Positions 1 through 8,412 of a stretch of DNA of 64,000 nt are shown here, in pieces. Origin of the DNA: VBCG01 sp036406955 (lineage in GTDB: Bacteria > Pseudomonadota > Gammaproteobacteria > Burkholderiales > Casimicrobiaceae). The stretch is from the NCBI GenBank assembly GCA_036406955.1, contig DASXAF010000103.1, positions 5,569-69,568 of the forward strand. Direction: 5' to 3'. The notes under the pieces are model-generated. The model was not told where the DNA came from, did no database searches, and saw only the letters and a program-made list of their open reading frames with translations. Numbering within the stretch: the stretch's first letter is position 1; every line of letters begins with the position of its first letter. A program made the position numbers and the translations under genes.

Positions 1-675
1 ATCAGCATGAAGAACTCGCTGCTGTATCTGCTGATCGTGCCGGCGATCCAGATCGGTGCCATCGTGCTTGCCGTGCTGGTCGACAATTCGCTGCCCGGCA
101 TCCGCATCTTTCGCGCAGCGTTCTACATGCCGGTGGTCACGTCGGTGTCCGTCGTGGGCATCATGTGGGGCTGGATGTACAACGAGCAGGGACTCGTCAA
201 CGCCGTGCTCGAGGCGCTGCACGCCGTCAACGAGCCGATCGGCTGGCTCTCCGACGACCGCATCGCGCTCTTCTCGCTCATGATCGTGACGCTGTGGCGC
301 GGCCTCGGCTGGTACATGGTGCTCTATCTCGCTGCGCTGCAGTCGATTCCGCGGGACCTCGAGGAAGCGGCCACGCTCGACGGGGCGACGCGCGTGCAGC
401 GCTTCTGGCGCATCACCGTGCCGATGATCATGCCCACGATCCTGCTCTGCACGGTGCTGTCGACGCTTTCGGCGATGAAGGTGCTCGAGGAAGTGCTCAT
501 CATGACTAAGGGCGGCCCCGTCAGCTCGACCTACACCGGCTTGTACTACGCCTACGATCAAGGCATCCGCGCCTTCAATTTCCCGCGCGCCCTCGCGGCG
601 AGCCTGGTCGTGAGCGTGTTCTGCATCGCGCTCGCGTGGGTCAACTTCCGCGTGCTCCGCCCGCGCCATCGGTAG
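1..675 (+). CDS. Sugar ABC transporter permease, MalF/UgpA type (5' truncated by window edge)
   Basis: Inner-membrane permease subunit of an importer for sugars or oligosaccharides. The reading frame is open from the first base, and the first visible Met lies inside a region that aligns with the first transmembrane domain of the family, so the true start is upstream and about 70-80 residues are missing. Several hydrophobic helices are visible, together with the EAA loop that contacts the ATPase (EEAATLDGA, then IxxPMIMP). It is followed after one base by a second permease, the usual MalF-MalG pair. The substrate-binding protein is presumably upstream. Downstream glycosidase genes suggest an amino-sugar oligomer as substrate (inference). 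Confidence 0.9.
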   Translation: MSMKNSLLYLLIVPAIQIGAIVLAVLVDNSLPGIRIFRAAFYMPVVTSVSVVGIMWGWMYNEQGLVNAVLEALHAVNEPIGWLSDDRIALFSLMIVTLWRGLGWYMVLYLAALQSIPRDLEEAATLDGATRVQRFWRITVPMIMPTILLCTVLSTLSAMKVLEEVLIMTKGGPVSSTYTGLYYAYDQGIRAFNFPRALAASLVVSVFCIALAWVNFRVLRPRHR

Positions 676-676
676 C

Positions 677-1495
677 ATGCATCGCAACGCGCTCCTCACC
701 GCGCTGCATTACGCCACGCTCGTCGTCGTTGCGCTGGTGTGCGCCTTTCCGTTCCTCTGGACGCTGTCGGCCGCGATCGGCACCGAGGGCAACGTGTTCG
801 CGTTTCCCTCCTCGTTCATCCCGCGGCGCCCGTCGCTCGCCAATTTCATCGAGGTGTTCCGTGTCATCGACATCGTCCGCTATTACTGGAACTCCGTCTG
901 GATCACCTTCTGGACCGTGGCCTGGACGGTGCTCGTGTGCGCGCTTGCCGCCTTCCCGCTGGCGCGCTATCGCTTTCGCGGCCGGCGGCTCGTGTTCGGC
1001 ATCATCCTCGCGACCATGATGCTGCCCACCGAAGTGAACTTCCTGGTGAACTTCATCACCGCGGCGCACCTCGGCCTGGTCAACACGCACCTGGCCGTCA
1101 TCCTGCCGGCGCTCGCCGGCGCCATCGGGATTTTCATCATGAAGACGGCGTTCGAGGAGGTTCCACAGGACCTGCTCGACGCCGCGCGCGTGGACGGCGC
1201 CTCGGAGCTCTATATCTTCCTGCGCATCATGCTGCCGCTCGCCAGGCCGCAGATCGCGGCGCTCGTGATCCTGACCGCGGTCACGACGTGGAACCAGTTC
1301 CTGTGGCCGAGCGTGGTGCTCACCAAGAGCGAGCTCATGCCGCTCGCGGTCGGCATACTGGAGCTCTCCGGCACCTTCGGCAGCTCCACGCGCGTCATCG
1401 CCGCGGGTGCCGTGCTCACCATCGCGCCCGCGCTCATGGTGTTCTTCTGCACGCAGCGTTACTTCATGCGCGGAATGGAAGGAGCGGTGAAATGA
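677..1495 (+). CDS. Sugar ABC transporter permease, MalG/UgpE type
   Basis: Second membrane subunit (272 aa) of the sugar importer. About six hydrophobic segments are visible, plus an EAA motif (LLDAARVDGASELYIF then LPLARPQ). The start ATG follows the stop of the preceding permease by a single base, and its own stop overlaps the ATG of the GH3 gene (ATGA), so the three are translationally coupled. No ATPase gene is seen after it. That subunit is either upstream of the window or a shared MsmK/MsiK-type ATPase encoded elsewhere, as is common for carbohydrate CUT1 systems (established knowledge). Confidence 0.92.
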   Translation: MHRNALLTALHYATLVVVALVCAFPFLWTLSAAIGTEGNVFAFPSSFIPRRPSLANFIEVFRVIDIVRYYWNSVWITFWTVAWTVLVCALAAFPLARYRFRGRRLVFGIILATMMLPTEVNFLVNFITAAHLGLVNTHLAVILPALAGAIGIFIMKTAFEEVPQDLLDAARVDGASELYIFLRIMLPLARPQIAALVILTAVTTWNQFLWPSVVLTKSELMPLAVGILELSGTFGSSTRVIAAGAVLTIAPALMVFFCTQRYFMRGMEGAVK

Positions 1496-2961
1496 TTTCG
1501 GCGGCCGGGCGCCTGGTCATGGTGAGCATCGAGGGTCGCGCGCTCGACAGCGCACGGCGCGCGTTCCTGCGCGAGCACGGGATCCGTGCCGTGGTGCTGT
1601 TCCGCGACAACCTCGGCGACGAAGCCTCGGTGCGCGACCTCGTGGCCGATCTGCGTGCCACGCTCGGTCCACGGGCGCTCATCGCGATCGACCAGGAAGG
1701 TGGCGCGGTGGTGCGCGCGACGTTCCTCCCCCAACCGCCGGCCGCCATGGCGCTCGGCGCCGCCGGTGACCCCGAGCTCGCGCAACGGGTCGGCGCGGCC
1801 GTCGCGCGGGGGCTGCGTTTTCTCGGCTTCAACTGGAACTTCGCGCCGGTGCTCGACGTGAACAACAACCCTGCCAATCCCGTGATTGCCGAACGCAGCT
1901 TCGGCGCCGAGCCGGAGGCCGTGGCTCGGCTGGCCGGTGCGTGGATGCGCGGAGCGCTCGGCGAAGGCGTGGCCTGCTGCGTCAAGCACTTTCCCGGCCA
2001 CGGCGATACGCATGTCGACTCGCACCTCGACCTTCCCGTCGTCGACAAGCCGCGGGCCGCGCTCGACGCCCTCGAGCTCGCGCCCTTCCGCGCACTGCGC
2101 GACGAAGCGCCTGCCACGATGACCGCCCACATCGTCTATCCGCGCGTCGACCCGGAGTACCCGGCGACGCTGTCGCGCGCAATCCTGCACGGCATCCTGC
2201 GCAAGCAATGGCATTACGACGGCGTGGTGATCACCGATTCGCTGTTGATGAAGGCCGTCGGCGATCGCTACGGTCATGCACGCGCGAGCGTGCGCGCGCT
2301 CCACGCCGGCGCGGACATGGTCATGGCGCTCGGCAGCCAGGACGAGCAGGCGCGCGCCGTCGAAGCGATCCGTGCAGCGATCGAAGCCGGCGAGCTCGAC
2401 GCCAATGCGCTCGAGCGCGCGTGCGCGCGCCTCGACGCGCTGGCGACTCGCTATCCTGCCGAGCCGCGCGAGTACGAGCCCGCCGCGCGCCACGAGGACG
2501 ACACCCTGATGCGCGCTGCGTGGGCACGCGGCCTGACGGCGCTGCGCGGCGCGTCGGCGCCCCCGCGCGATCGGCCGCTGCGCGTCGTGACGCAGCGCGA
2601 CGTCCCGAGCAACGGCATCTCCGAGGCCGGCGTCGCGAGCGACGCGGTGGCGGCGCTGTTCCGCGCATTCGCCGACGTGCAGATCGAGCGCGTCGACGAC
2701 CTCGCGACGTTCGACCTCGCACGGCTTCCACGCGACGGCCGCATGGTGGTGCTGGCATCGAACGCGCGCGCACGCTACGCCGTTGCGCGGGGGAGCCCAC
2801 CGGACCTGCATCTCGTGCTGTGGAATCCTTTCCAGGCGCTCGATTTCGAGGCGCCGACCGTGGTGACGTATGGCTACGCCGACGGGGCGCTCGACGCGCT
2901 GCGTGCGTGGCTCGAGGGACGCGCGAGCGCGCGCGCCCGCGCGCCCGTGCCGCTCGGCTAG
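1492..2961 (+). CDS. Glycoside hydrolase family 3, beta-N-acetylhexosaminidase-like (NagZ type)
   Basis: Predicted 489-residue hydrolase of terminal beta-linked sugars, most likely N-acetylglucosaminides. The GH3 barrel covers roughly residues 1-330, with IDQEGG (66-71), the NagZ-type signature KHFPGHGDTHVDSH (165-178) and the presumed nucleophile Asp249 in VVITDSLLM. The His and Asp in the signature are characteristic of the N-acetylglucosaminidase branch of GH3. A C-terminal region of about 150 residues extends beyond classic NagZ (about 340 aa). No signal peptide is visible, so it probably acts in the cytoplasm on sugars imported by the upstream permeases, with which it is coupled by an ATGA overlap. 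It converges with and overlaps the GntR gene by 4 bases. Exact substrate is inferred. Confidence 0.88.
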   Translation: MISAAGRLVMVSIEGRALDSARRAFLREHGIRAVVLFRDNLGDEASVRDLVADLRATLGPRALIAIDQEGGAVVRATFLPQPPAAMALGAAGDPELAQRVGAAVARGLRFLGFNWNFAPVLDVNNNPANPVIAERSFGAEPEAVARLAGAWMRGALGEGVACCVKHFPGHGDTHVDSHLDLPVVDKPRAALDALELAPFRALRDEAPATMTAHIVYPRVDPEYPATLSRAILHGILRKQWHYDGVVITDSLLMKAVGDRYGHARASVRALHAGADMVMALGSQDEQARAVEAIRAAIEAGELDANALERACARLDALATRYPAEPREYEPAARHEDDTLMRAAWARGLTALRGASAPPRDRPLRVVTQRDVPSNGISEAGVASDAVAALFRAFADVQIERVDDLATFDLARLPRDGRMVVLASNARARYAVARGSPPDLHLVLWNPFQALDFEAPTVVTYGYADGALDALRAWLEGRASARARAPVPLG

Positions 2962-3698
2962 AACGCGCTCAGCTCGGCGACGAAGTCGTACGTGTCGCCG
3001 CGATAGAACGACTGCGACAGCTCGATGGCGCGGCCGTCGCGCAGATAGCCGAGGCGCTCGACGAAGAGCCCTGCGTCGCCCAGCCTGGCCTTCAGCAGCT
3101 TGGCCTGCTCGGCATTGAGCAGCATCGCATGCAGGCGCTGCAAGGCGCGCACGGGGCGGTTGCCCGCGCGCTCCAGCGCGTCGTAGAGCGAGTCCTCGAC
3201 CGCATCGAGCGATGGCAGGCTCGACGCCGCGATCGTGGCCATCTCGATCGACATCGGCTCGTCGTCCGCGAGGCGCAGGCGATGAAAACGGTACACGAGC
3301 GAGCCGGGAGAGAGCGCCATCTTGAGCGATTCCTCCGGCGTGACGGTCCCTTCGGAGCGCTTCAGCCACACGCTGCGCGGAGTGCGGCCGCGCGCGCGCA
3401 TGTCCTCGGAGAACGACGTGAGCTTGGCGAAATTCTTCTCGATGCGGCGGCTCACGAAGTTGCCGCTGCCCTGCCGGCTCACCAGCAGGCCTTCCGCGGC
3501 AAGGCCGTCGATGGCCTTGCGCACGGTGATCCGCGAGATGCCGAGGTCTTCGGCGAGCTGACGCTCCGAGGGCAGCGCGTCGTCGGGCCCCAGGATCCGC
3601 TGCTCGATTGCCTCGCGCAGTCCCCGCTGGAGCTGCTGGTACAGCGGCAGGCTGTCGTCGGGGTCGAGGTTGCCGAGGACCTGCGCGAGGTTGGTCAC
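2958..3698 (-). CDS. GntR-family transcriptional regulator, HutC/UTRA subfamily
   Basis: Probable sugar-responsive repressor of this locus (246 aa). An N-terminal winged helix-turn-helix (about residues 17-83, with PLYQQL, LPSERQLAEDLGISRITVRKA split over recognition helices) is followed by a UTRA effector domain (about 95-240). GTG at 3698 is chosen because homology begins there and a GGGAG precedes it; an in-frame start at 3743 would add a non-conserved Arg-rich leader. UTRA regulators of the NagR/DasR group sense GlcNAc-6-P or GlcN-6-P (family knowledge). Placement between a GH3/transport operon and a divergently read TonB receptor fits control of both; candidate half-sites lie in the intergenic region. 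Confidence 0.9.
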   Translation of the reverse strand: MTNLAQVLGNLDPDDSLPLYQQLQRGLREAIEQRILGPDDALPSERQLAEDLGISRITVRKAIDGLAAEGLLVSRQGSGNFVSRRIEKNFAKLTSFSEDMRARGRTPRSVWLKRSEGTVTPEESLKMALSPGSLVYRFHRLRLADDEPMSIEMATIAASSLPSLDAVEDSLYDALERAGNRPVRALQRLHAMLLNAEQAKLLKARLGDAGLFVERLGYLRDGRAIELSQSFYRGDTYDFVAELSAF

Positions 3699-3811
3699 GC
3701 ACGGCTCCCGCGGTCGCTCCCGCCGCCGATGCCACGCGTGCACGTGAGGAATCGCCTGAACATCCCGCCCCTAACGCGTTGAATAGTCAAATTACATCGC
3801 ATTCGCGATCA

Positions 3812-3953
3812 TACCAGTGGCATACCAGTTCCAGCTCGCCCAAGGCCGGAAAGCGCTATTTCCCCAGAGCGGTTTTCGTCCGAAAAGCAACACCAGCGGC
3901 GCGCATGGTACCAGACAACTCAAAAATTGGTACTGCATTGGCGCCAAGTGGTA
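3812..3953. promoter_or_regulatory. Candidate GntR operator cluster (TGGTA/TACCA half-sites) in the divergent intergenic region
   Basis: The 366-base gap between the GntR gene (3698) and the TonB receptor (4065) holds no gene. It contains TACCAG at 3812 and 3823 (11 bases apart), the palindrome TGGTACCA at 3906-3913, and TGGTA at 3928 and 3949. The three TGGTA copies (3906, 3928, 3949) are 22 and 21 bases apart, close to two helical turns. HutC-type GntR proteins often bind TGGT/ACCA half-sites, so this is a plausible operator array. No convincing -10/-35 pair was found; CATACT near 3955-3960 is a weak -10 candidate. Confidence 0.45.
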
Positions 3954-4064
3954 GCATACTGGCATTGACTTCAGGAACCAGGGAGCAACGCCTCGACCAA
4001 GGCACACGAATCCCGTTTTCGACACTTGCGACGTGAGGGTGACATCCATTCAAGGGGGAGATTC

Positions 4065-6941
4065 ATGAATCTCAGAAAGACGCCGATCGCATCCGCTGTG
4101 GCAATCGTGCTGATGAGCGCCGTTTGCCCGGTACACGCGCAGCAGGACGAAAAGTCGTCCATCACCACCCAGAAGACCCCGGCGCCCGAGACCGGGCAGG
4201 CGGCGAAGAAGAAGAAAGCGGCGAAGTCGTCGCAGTCTACCGAAACCCAAGCCAAGGCCGAGTTGGCGGATCCGATCGTCGTGGCACAAGGGGCCACACC
4301 GCCACCGCCTCCCGCGCAGCCGGCACCCGAGTCGATCGGAACGGTGACCGTGACGGGCATCCGTCAATCGGTCGAGCGCTCGCTCGAAAGCAAGCGCAAC
4401 GCCGATGCCGTGACCGAAGTGATCACGGCAGAGGACATCGGCAAGCTGCCCGACAAGAACGTCGCCGACGCGCTGCAGCGCTTGCCGGGCGTGACCATCA
4501 GCTCGTCGGCCGGCGGCGAGGGCGGCTTCGACGAGAACGATCGCGTCAGCCTGCGTGGCACGAGCCCGAGCCTCACGCAGACGCTCATCAACGGCCACTC
4601 GGTGGCGACCGGCGACTGGTTCGTCCTCGATCAGGTCGGGCTCGTGGGACGCAGCGTCAGCTTCACGCTGCTGCCCGCCGAGATCGTGAGCCAGGTGATC
4701 GTGCGCAAGACCGCAACCGCCGACCTCGTCGAAGGCGGCGTTGCCGGCGCGGTGGACATCATCACGCGCAAGCCCCTCGAATTTCGCAAGCAGGTGACCG
4801 GTGAAGCGACGATCCAGGCCGTGTACGCCGACTTGCCGGAGAAGACCGATCCGCAGTTCAACGCCACGCTGAACTTCAAGAACGACGCGAACACGTTCGG
4901 CGTGATGATCCAGGGCTTCTACGAGAAGCGCCACCTGCGGCGCGACGGCCAGGAGATCCTCGGGTACTCCACCATCGCGCCCGGCAGCGCGCTCGCGACG
5001 GCGCATCCGGACCTCGCGAACGTCGCGTATCCGACGCTCATCGGGTCCGCGTTCTTCGAGCAGGAGCGCGAGCGCCAGGGCGGCCTGATCGATTTCCAGG
5101 CCAAGCCGACGACGGATCTCACGCTCGACTTCAACGCGTTCTACTCGAAGCTCAAGGCCTCGAACTACAACCGCAACTGGATGTTCTGGGGCGCGCACGT
5201 CATCAACGGCGGCGCGGGCGAGACGCCGACGTCGTACACGGTGAACAACGGCACGCTGACCTCGGCCGTGTTCCCGAACCTCGGCTCGCCGGGCAGCAAC
5301 CACCAGTACGCCATCGTCGACCAGATCCTGCGTCCCGACGCGTACTCCGACACATCGTGGTACAACTTCGAGGCGTCGTATCGCGCGAGCGACCGGTTGA
5401 ACTTCAGCGGCCAGATCGGATACACCAAGGGCAACGGCAAGACGCCGAAGCAGGACGTGTTCGAAGGCGACGTGTTCAACACCGGCGCCACGTACGCGAT
5501 GCACGGCATTGGGTCGGGGACCGACGTGGCGTTTCCCAGCGGCAATCCGTCCAATTTCGCCGGCACGACGCTCGACTTCATCTTCGGCGCAAGTCCCGCC
5601 AGCACCGAGGACAAGGAGACCTACGGCCGGCTCGACGCGAGCTACCTGCTCGGCATGGGACCGTTCACCACGATCAAGGGCGGTATCCGCTATGCCGAGC
5701 ACGAGCGCAGCACGCATCAGGTCGCGCAGGGTCCGAACGGCGCCCTGGATCCGTTCAACCCGGCCAATCTGCCGGCATGGAACGGCCAGACGTATCCGAG
5801 CAACTTCGCGAGCGGCATCGGTGGCAACTTCCCGCGCCAGCCGTGGATGCTCGATCCGGGCGTGCTGGAATCGTGGGGTGACACGTTCTCCAACCGCGAC
5901 CCGGTGACGCGCCGCTTCTGGTCGGGCGAGTTCGAGATCAAGGAAAAGACGCCGGCGGTGTACATCATGGCGAACATGGACGGCACCAACTGGAGCGGCA
6001 ACGTGGGCCTGCGCTACGTGCAGACCAAGGAGCGCGTGCTGGTGAACGTCGCCATCCCGGCGAGCGAATGCCCGGTGCAGCAGCCGTGTCCGCAAGTGCC
6101 GGGCGCCATCACGACGTCGGCATTCGGGTCGTTCTACCAATCGCCCGTCGAGCACACCTACAACGACCTGCTGCCGAGCCTCAACCTCCGCTGGGACCTC
6201 GCCAAGAGCCTCGTGGGACGCTTCGCCATTGCACGGACGATGGCGCGGCCCGACTACAGCGCGCTCGGCGGAGCGATCACCGCCGACGACATCACGCTCA
6301 CCGGCAACGGCGGCAATCCGGACCTGAAGCCCATCCGCTCCACCAACATCGACGCGGCGCTGGAGTGGTACTACCAGCCGCGCGCGCTGCTGGCGGCGAA
6401 CCTGTTCTACATGGACCTCACGAACTACGTCGGCTTCGGCACGCACCCGCAGGAGCTGCTGAACATCCGGACGGGGCAGTTCGCGACGTACACGATCTCC
6501 TCGCCCGTGAACAGCAGCGGCAAGGTGAAGGGCATCGAGGTCGCGTGGCAGCACGAATTCCCGCTGGGCTTCGGCATCCAGGCCAACTACACCTACGCGG
6601 ACGCCTACGAGACCGGCGGCCATCCGCTCGTCGGCGCATCGCAGAACACGTACAACGTCATCGGCTACTACGAGAACTACGGCTTCAGCGCGCGGCTCGC
6701 GTACACCTTCCGCTCGCACTTCTTCGTGGGCCTCGACCGCAGCACGCCGCAGTTCCAGGACGACACGGGCAACCTCGCCGCATCGCTCAGCTACACGATC
6801 AACGACAACTTCGCGATCACGTTCGACGCGCTGAACCTCAACGACGAGACCCTCAAGTACTACGCCGCGAACACCGACCAGCCGCGCGCCTTCTACAAGA
6901 ACGGACGGCAGTACTATGCCGGGGTACGCGTGAAGTTCTGA
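4065..6941 (+). CDS. TonB-dependent outer-membrane receptor (Xanthomonas/Caulobacter type)
   Basis: 958-residue receptor for energy-dependent uptake of large substrates across the outer membrane. ATG at 4065 follows an AAGGGGGAG ribosome site; the upstream in-frame codons are rejected. Signal peptide residues 1-25 (cut after VHA). An unusual Lys-rich and Pro-rich stretch (about 45-90, with AAKKKKAAKSS and PPPPPAQPAP) precedes the TonB box-like GTVTVTG (92-98) and the plug, whose SVERSLESKRNADAVTEVI and DIGKLPDKNVADALQRLPGV are hallmarks of the TonB-Xanth-Caul family. It ends with Phe (GVRVKF), as expected of a beta barrel. Between a GntR regulator and a GH18 gene, its cargo is likely chitooligosaccharide (inference). 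Confidence 0.93.
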   Translation: MNLRKTPIASAVAIVLMSAVCPVHAQQDEKSSITTQKTPAPETGQAAKKKKAAKSSQSTETQAKAELADPIVVAQGATPPPPPAQPAPESIGTVTVTGIRQSVERSLESKRNADAVTEVITAEDIGKLPDKNVADALQRLPGVTISSSAGGEGGFDENDRVSLRGTSPSLTQTLINGHSVATGDWFVLDQVGLVGRSVSFTLLPAEIVSQVIVRKTATADLVEGGVAGAVDIITRKPLEFRKQVTGEATIQAVYADLPEKTDPQFNATLNFKNDANTFGVMIQGFYEKRHLRRDGQEILGYSTIAPGSALATAHPDLANVAYPTLIGSAFFEQERERQGGLIDFQAKPTTDLTLDFNAFYSKLKASNYNRNWMFWGAHVINGGAGETPTSYTVNNGTLTSAVFPNLGSPGSNHQYAIVDQILRPDAYSDTSWYNFEASYRASDRLNFSGQIGYTKGNGKTPKQDVFEGDVFNTGATYAMHGIGSGTDVAFPSGNPSNFAGTTLDFIFGASPASTEDKETYGRLDASYLLGMGPFTTIKGGIRYAEHERSTHQVAQGPNGALDPFNPANLPAWNGQTYPSNFASGIGGNFPRQPWMLDPGVLESWGDTFSNRDPVTRRFWSGEFEIKEKTPAVYIMANMDGTNWSGNVGLRYVQTKERVLVNVAIPASECPVQQPCPQVPGAITTSAFGSFYQSPVEHTYNDLLPSLNLRWDLAKSLVGRFAIARTMARPDYSALGGAITADDITLTGNGGNPDLKPIRSTNIDAALEWYYQPRALLAANLFYMDLTNYVGFGTHPQELLNIRTGQFATYTISSPVNSSGKVKGIEVAWQHEFPLGFGIQANYTYADAYETGGHPLVGASQNTYNVIGYYENYGFSARLAYTFRSHFFVGLDRSTPQFQDDTGNLAASLSYTINDNFAITFDALNLNDETLKYYAANTDQPRAFYKNGRQYYAGVRVKF

Positions 6942-7027
6942 CCCGATCCTCTTCCCCGCGCCCGGATCGCCCAGAGGGTCCGGGTGCCCGGCGGGGCAAT
7001 CGCCGTGCCCCGCCGGCGATTTCTTCC

Positions 7028-8038
7028 GTGGCGCTGCTCGGCTGCGCCATGCTCGCCGCGTGCGTGCCGCGCGTCGACTCCGTTCGTGCTCCGACCTCGC
7101 GCTTCGTGTACAGCCCGTACAAGCACGTCGCCGTGGGATGGCGCGACGATGCGCCCGCGGTGGCGACGGCGGTGACTGGAGCATGGACGCCGCTCGCGGA
7201 GGACGCGCGCTCCCACCTGCCCGCGGGCGTGAACGCCGTGACGCTCGCGTTCGCCACCGGCGAATGCGGCGCCGAGCGCTGGGACGACGTCGACGCGGCC
7301 GACGTCGCGCGCGCCATCGTGCCGGCATTCGTGCGCGCCGGCATCGACTACGTCGTATCCACGGGCGGCGAAGCGGGCACCTTCACCTGCCAGAGCGACG
7401 ACGGCATGGAAGCGTTCGTGGCGCGCTACGACTCGCCGCGCCTGATCGGCTTCGATTTCGACATCGAGCGCGGCCAGTCCGATGCCGTGCTCGACGCGCT
7501 CGCGCAACGCATCGGCGCGGCGCAGCGGCGCCATCCCGCCCTGCGCTTCAGCGTGACGCTCGCCACGTGGGCCGGCAGCGACGAGACGCGCGCGAGCCTC
7601 AACACGGACGGCATGCGCGTGCTCGATGCACTGCGCCGCGCCGGCGTCGCCGACTACCTCGTCAACCTGATGGTGATGGACTACGGCGAGGCGCGCCGAG
7701 GGAATTGCGTGCTCGACGGCGCTGTTTGCGACATGGGACGCTCCGCCATCCAGGCGGCGCGCAACCTGCACGACCGCTTCGGCGTACCGCTCGCCCGCGT
7801 CGAACTCACGCCCATGATCGGAGTCAATGACGTGGTGTCCAACGTGTTCACGCTCGACGATGCCCGCACGGTTGCGCGCTTCGCGCGCGAGGCGGGACTG
7901 GCCGGCGTGCACTTCTGGTCGCTCGACCGCGACGTCGCGTGCCCCGGCAACGCGCACAGCGTGTCCTCGCTGTGCCACGGCATGCCGGGCCTCGCGCCAT
8001 TCGCGTATGCGGTGACCTTTCGCGATGCGCTGCGCTGA
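7028..8038 (+). CDS. GH18 chitinase-like lipoprotein
   Basis: Glycosidase of family 18, probably exposed on the cell envelope. The catalytic signature reads IGFDFDIE at residues 140-147, giving D143, D145 and the acid/base E147; only the first Asp of DxxDxDxE is replaced. A lipobox-like MLAAC precedes Cys12. GTG 7028 is the first usual start codon in frame, but this gives almost no charged n-region. The codons just upstream encode RRGNRRAPPAISS, an ideal n-region lacking a start codon, so the start may be non-canonical or a base may be missing. Alternative GTG at 6984 lies in another frame. The gene follows the TonB receptor by 86 bases. GH18 also includes non-chitin endoglycosidases. Confidence 0.8.
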   Translation: MALLGCAMLAACVPRVDSVRAPTSRFVYSPYKHVAVGWRDDAPAVATAVTGAWTPLAEDARSHLPAGVNAVTLAFATGECGAERWDDVDAADVARAIVPAFVRAGIDYVVSTGGEAGTFTCQSDDGMEAFVARYDSPRLIGFDFDIERGQSDAVLDALAQRIGAAQRRHPALRFSVTLATWAGSDETRASLNTDGMRVLDALRRAGVADYLVNLMVMDYGEARRGNCVLDGAVCDMGRSAIQAARNLHDRFGVPLARVELTPMIGVNDVVSNVFTLDDARTVARFAREAGLAGVHFWSLDRDVACPGNAHSVSSLCHGMPGLAPFAYAVTFRDALR

Positions 8039-8081
8039 TCCAGGGCCGTAAGGCGCCGCGCGACAACCGGTGGAGACAAAC

Positions 8082-8348
8082 ATGCGCACGTCGATCGCCC
8101 TGCTTGCCCTGCTGTTCGTATGCGGCTGCGCCACGCCGGAGCAGCGTGCCGCGCAGATTTCGCGCGAGGTCGACGACATGGTCCGCGTCTACGGCCCCGG
8201 GTGCGAGAAGCTCGGCTTCAAGAGCGACACCGATCCGTGGCGCGACTGCGTGCTGCGGCTCGCGACCAAGACGTCGCTCGAGCGACGCGAGATCATGACC
8301 ACGAACTGCATCGGCAGCCGCGGCTTCTTCCAGTGCAGCTCGTTCTGA
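8082..8348 (+). CDS. Small lipoprotein of unknown function
   Basis: 88-residue protein with a lipoprotein signal (MRTSIALLALLFVCGC, Cys at position 16). The ATG at 8082 is chosen over one four codons earlier because GGAG lies six bases before it. The mature part is mildly charged and contains three further Cys, two of them near the C terminus (NCIGSRGFFQCSSF). I do not recognise a domain. It lies 43 bases after the GH18 gene and ends before a strong palindrome at 8371, so it is probably the last gene of the receptor-chitinase transcript. Confidence 0.75.
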   Translation: MRTSIALLALLFVCGCATPEQRAAQISREVDDMVRVYGPGCEKLGFKSDTDPWRDCVLRLATKTSLERREIMTTNCIGSRGFFQCSSF

Positions 8349-8370
8349 AAGCGGCGCCTTCTCTGTAAAC

Positions 8371-8408
8371 GGGGTCGGAGTGAGTGCCCAGGCACTTACT
8401 CCGACCCC
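8371..8408. repeat. REP-like palindrome (GGGGTCGGAGTRAGTGCC arms)
   Basis: Two 18-base arms (8371-8388 and 8391-8408) are complementary except for one position, leaving a 2-base centre. The GGGGTCGGAGTA core recurs in the element at 36618-36680. It lies between two convergent transcription units and could act as a bidirectional terminator. Similar GGGGTC-type palindromes in proteobacteria are often REP sequences mobilised by RAYT transposases (family knowledge); no such transposase is in the window. Confidence 0.75.
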
Positions 8409-8412
8409 GAGC

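Noticed and set aside
3792..4049. Small minus-strand frame in the GntR-TonB gap
   Set aside because: Overlaps the putative operator region and has an improbable Cys/Trp-rich composition.
4050..7328. 1092-codon minus-strand open frame opposite the TonB receptor
   Set aside because: Arg/Val/Gly-rich shadow caused by GC-rich third positions; the plus-strand receptor has clear family motifs.
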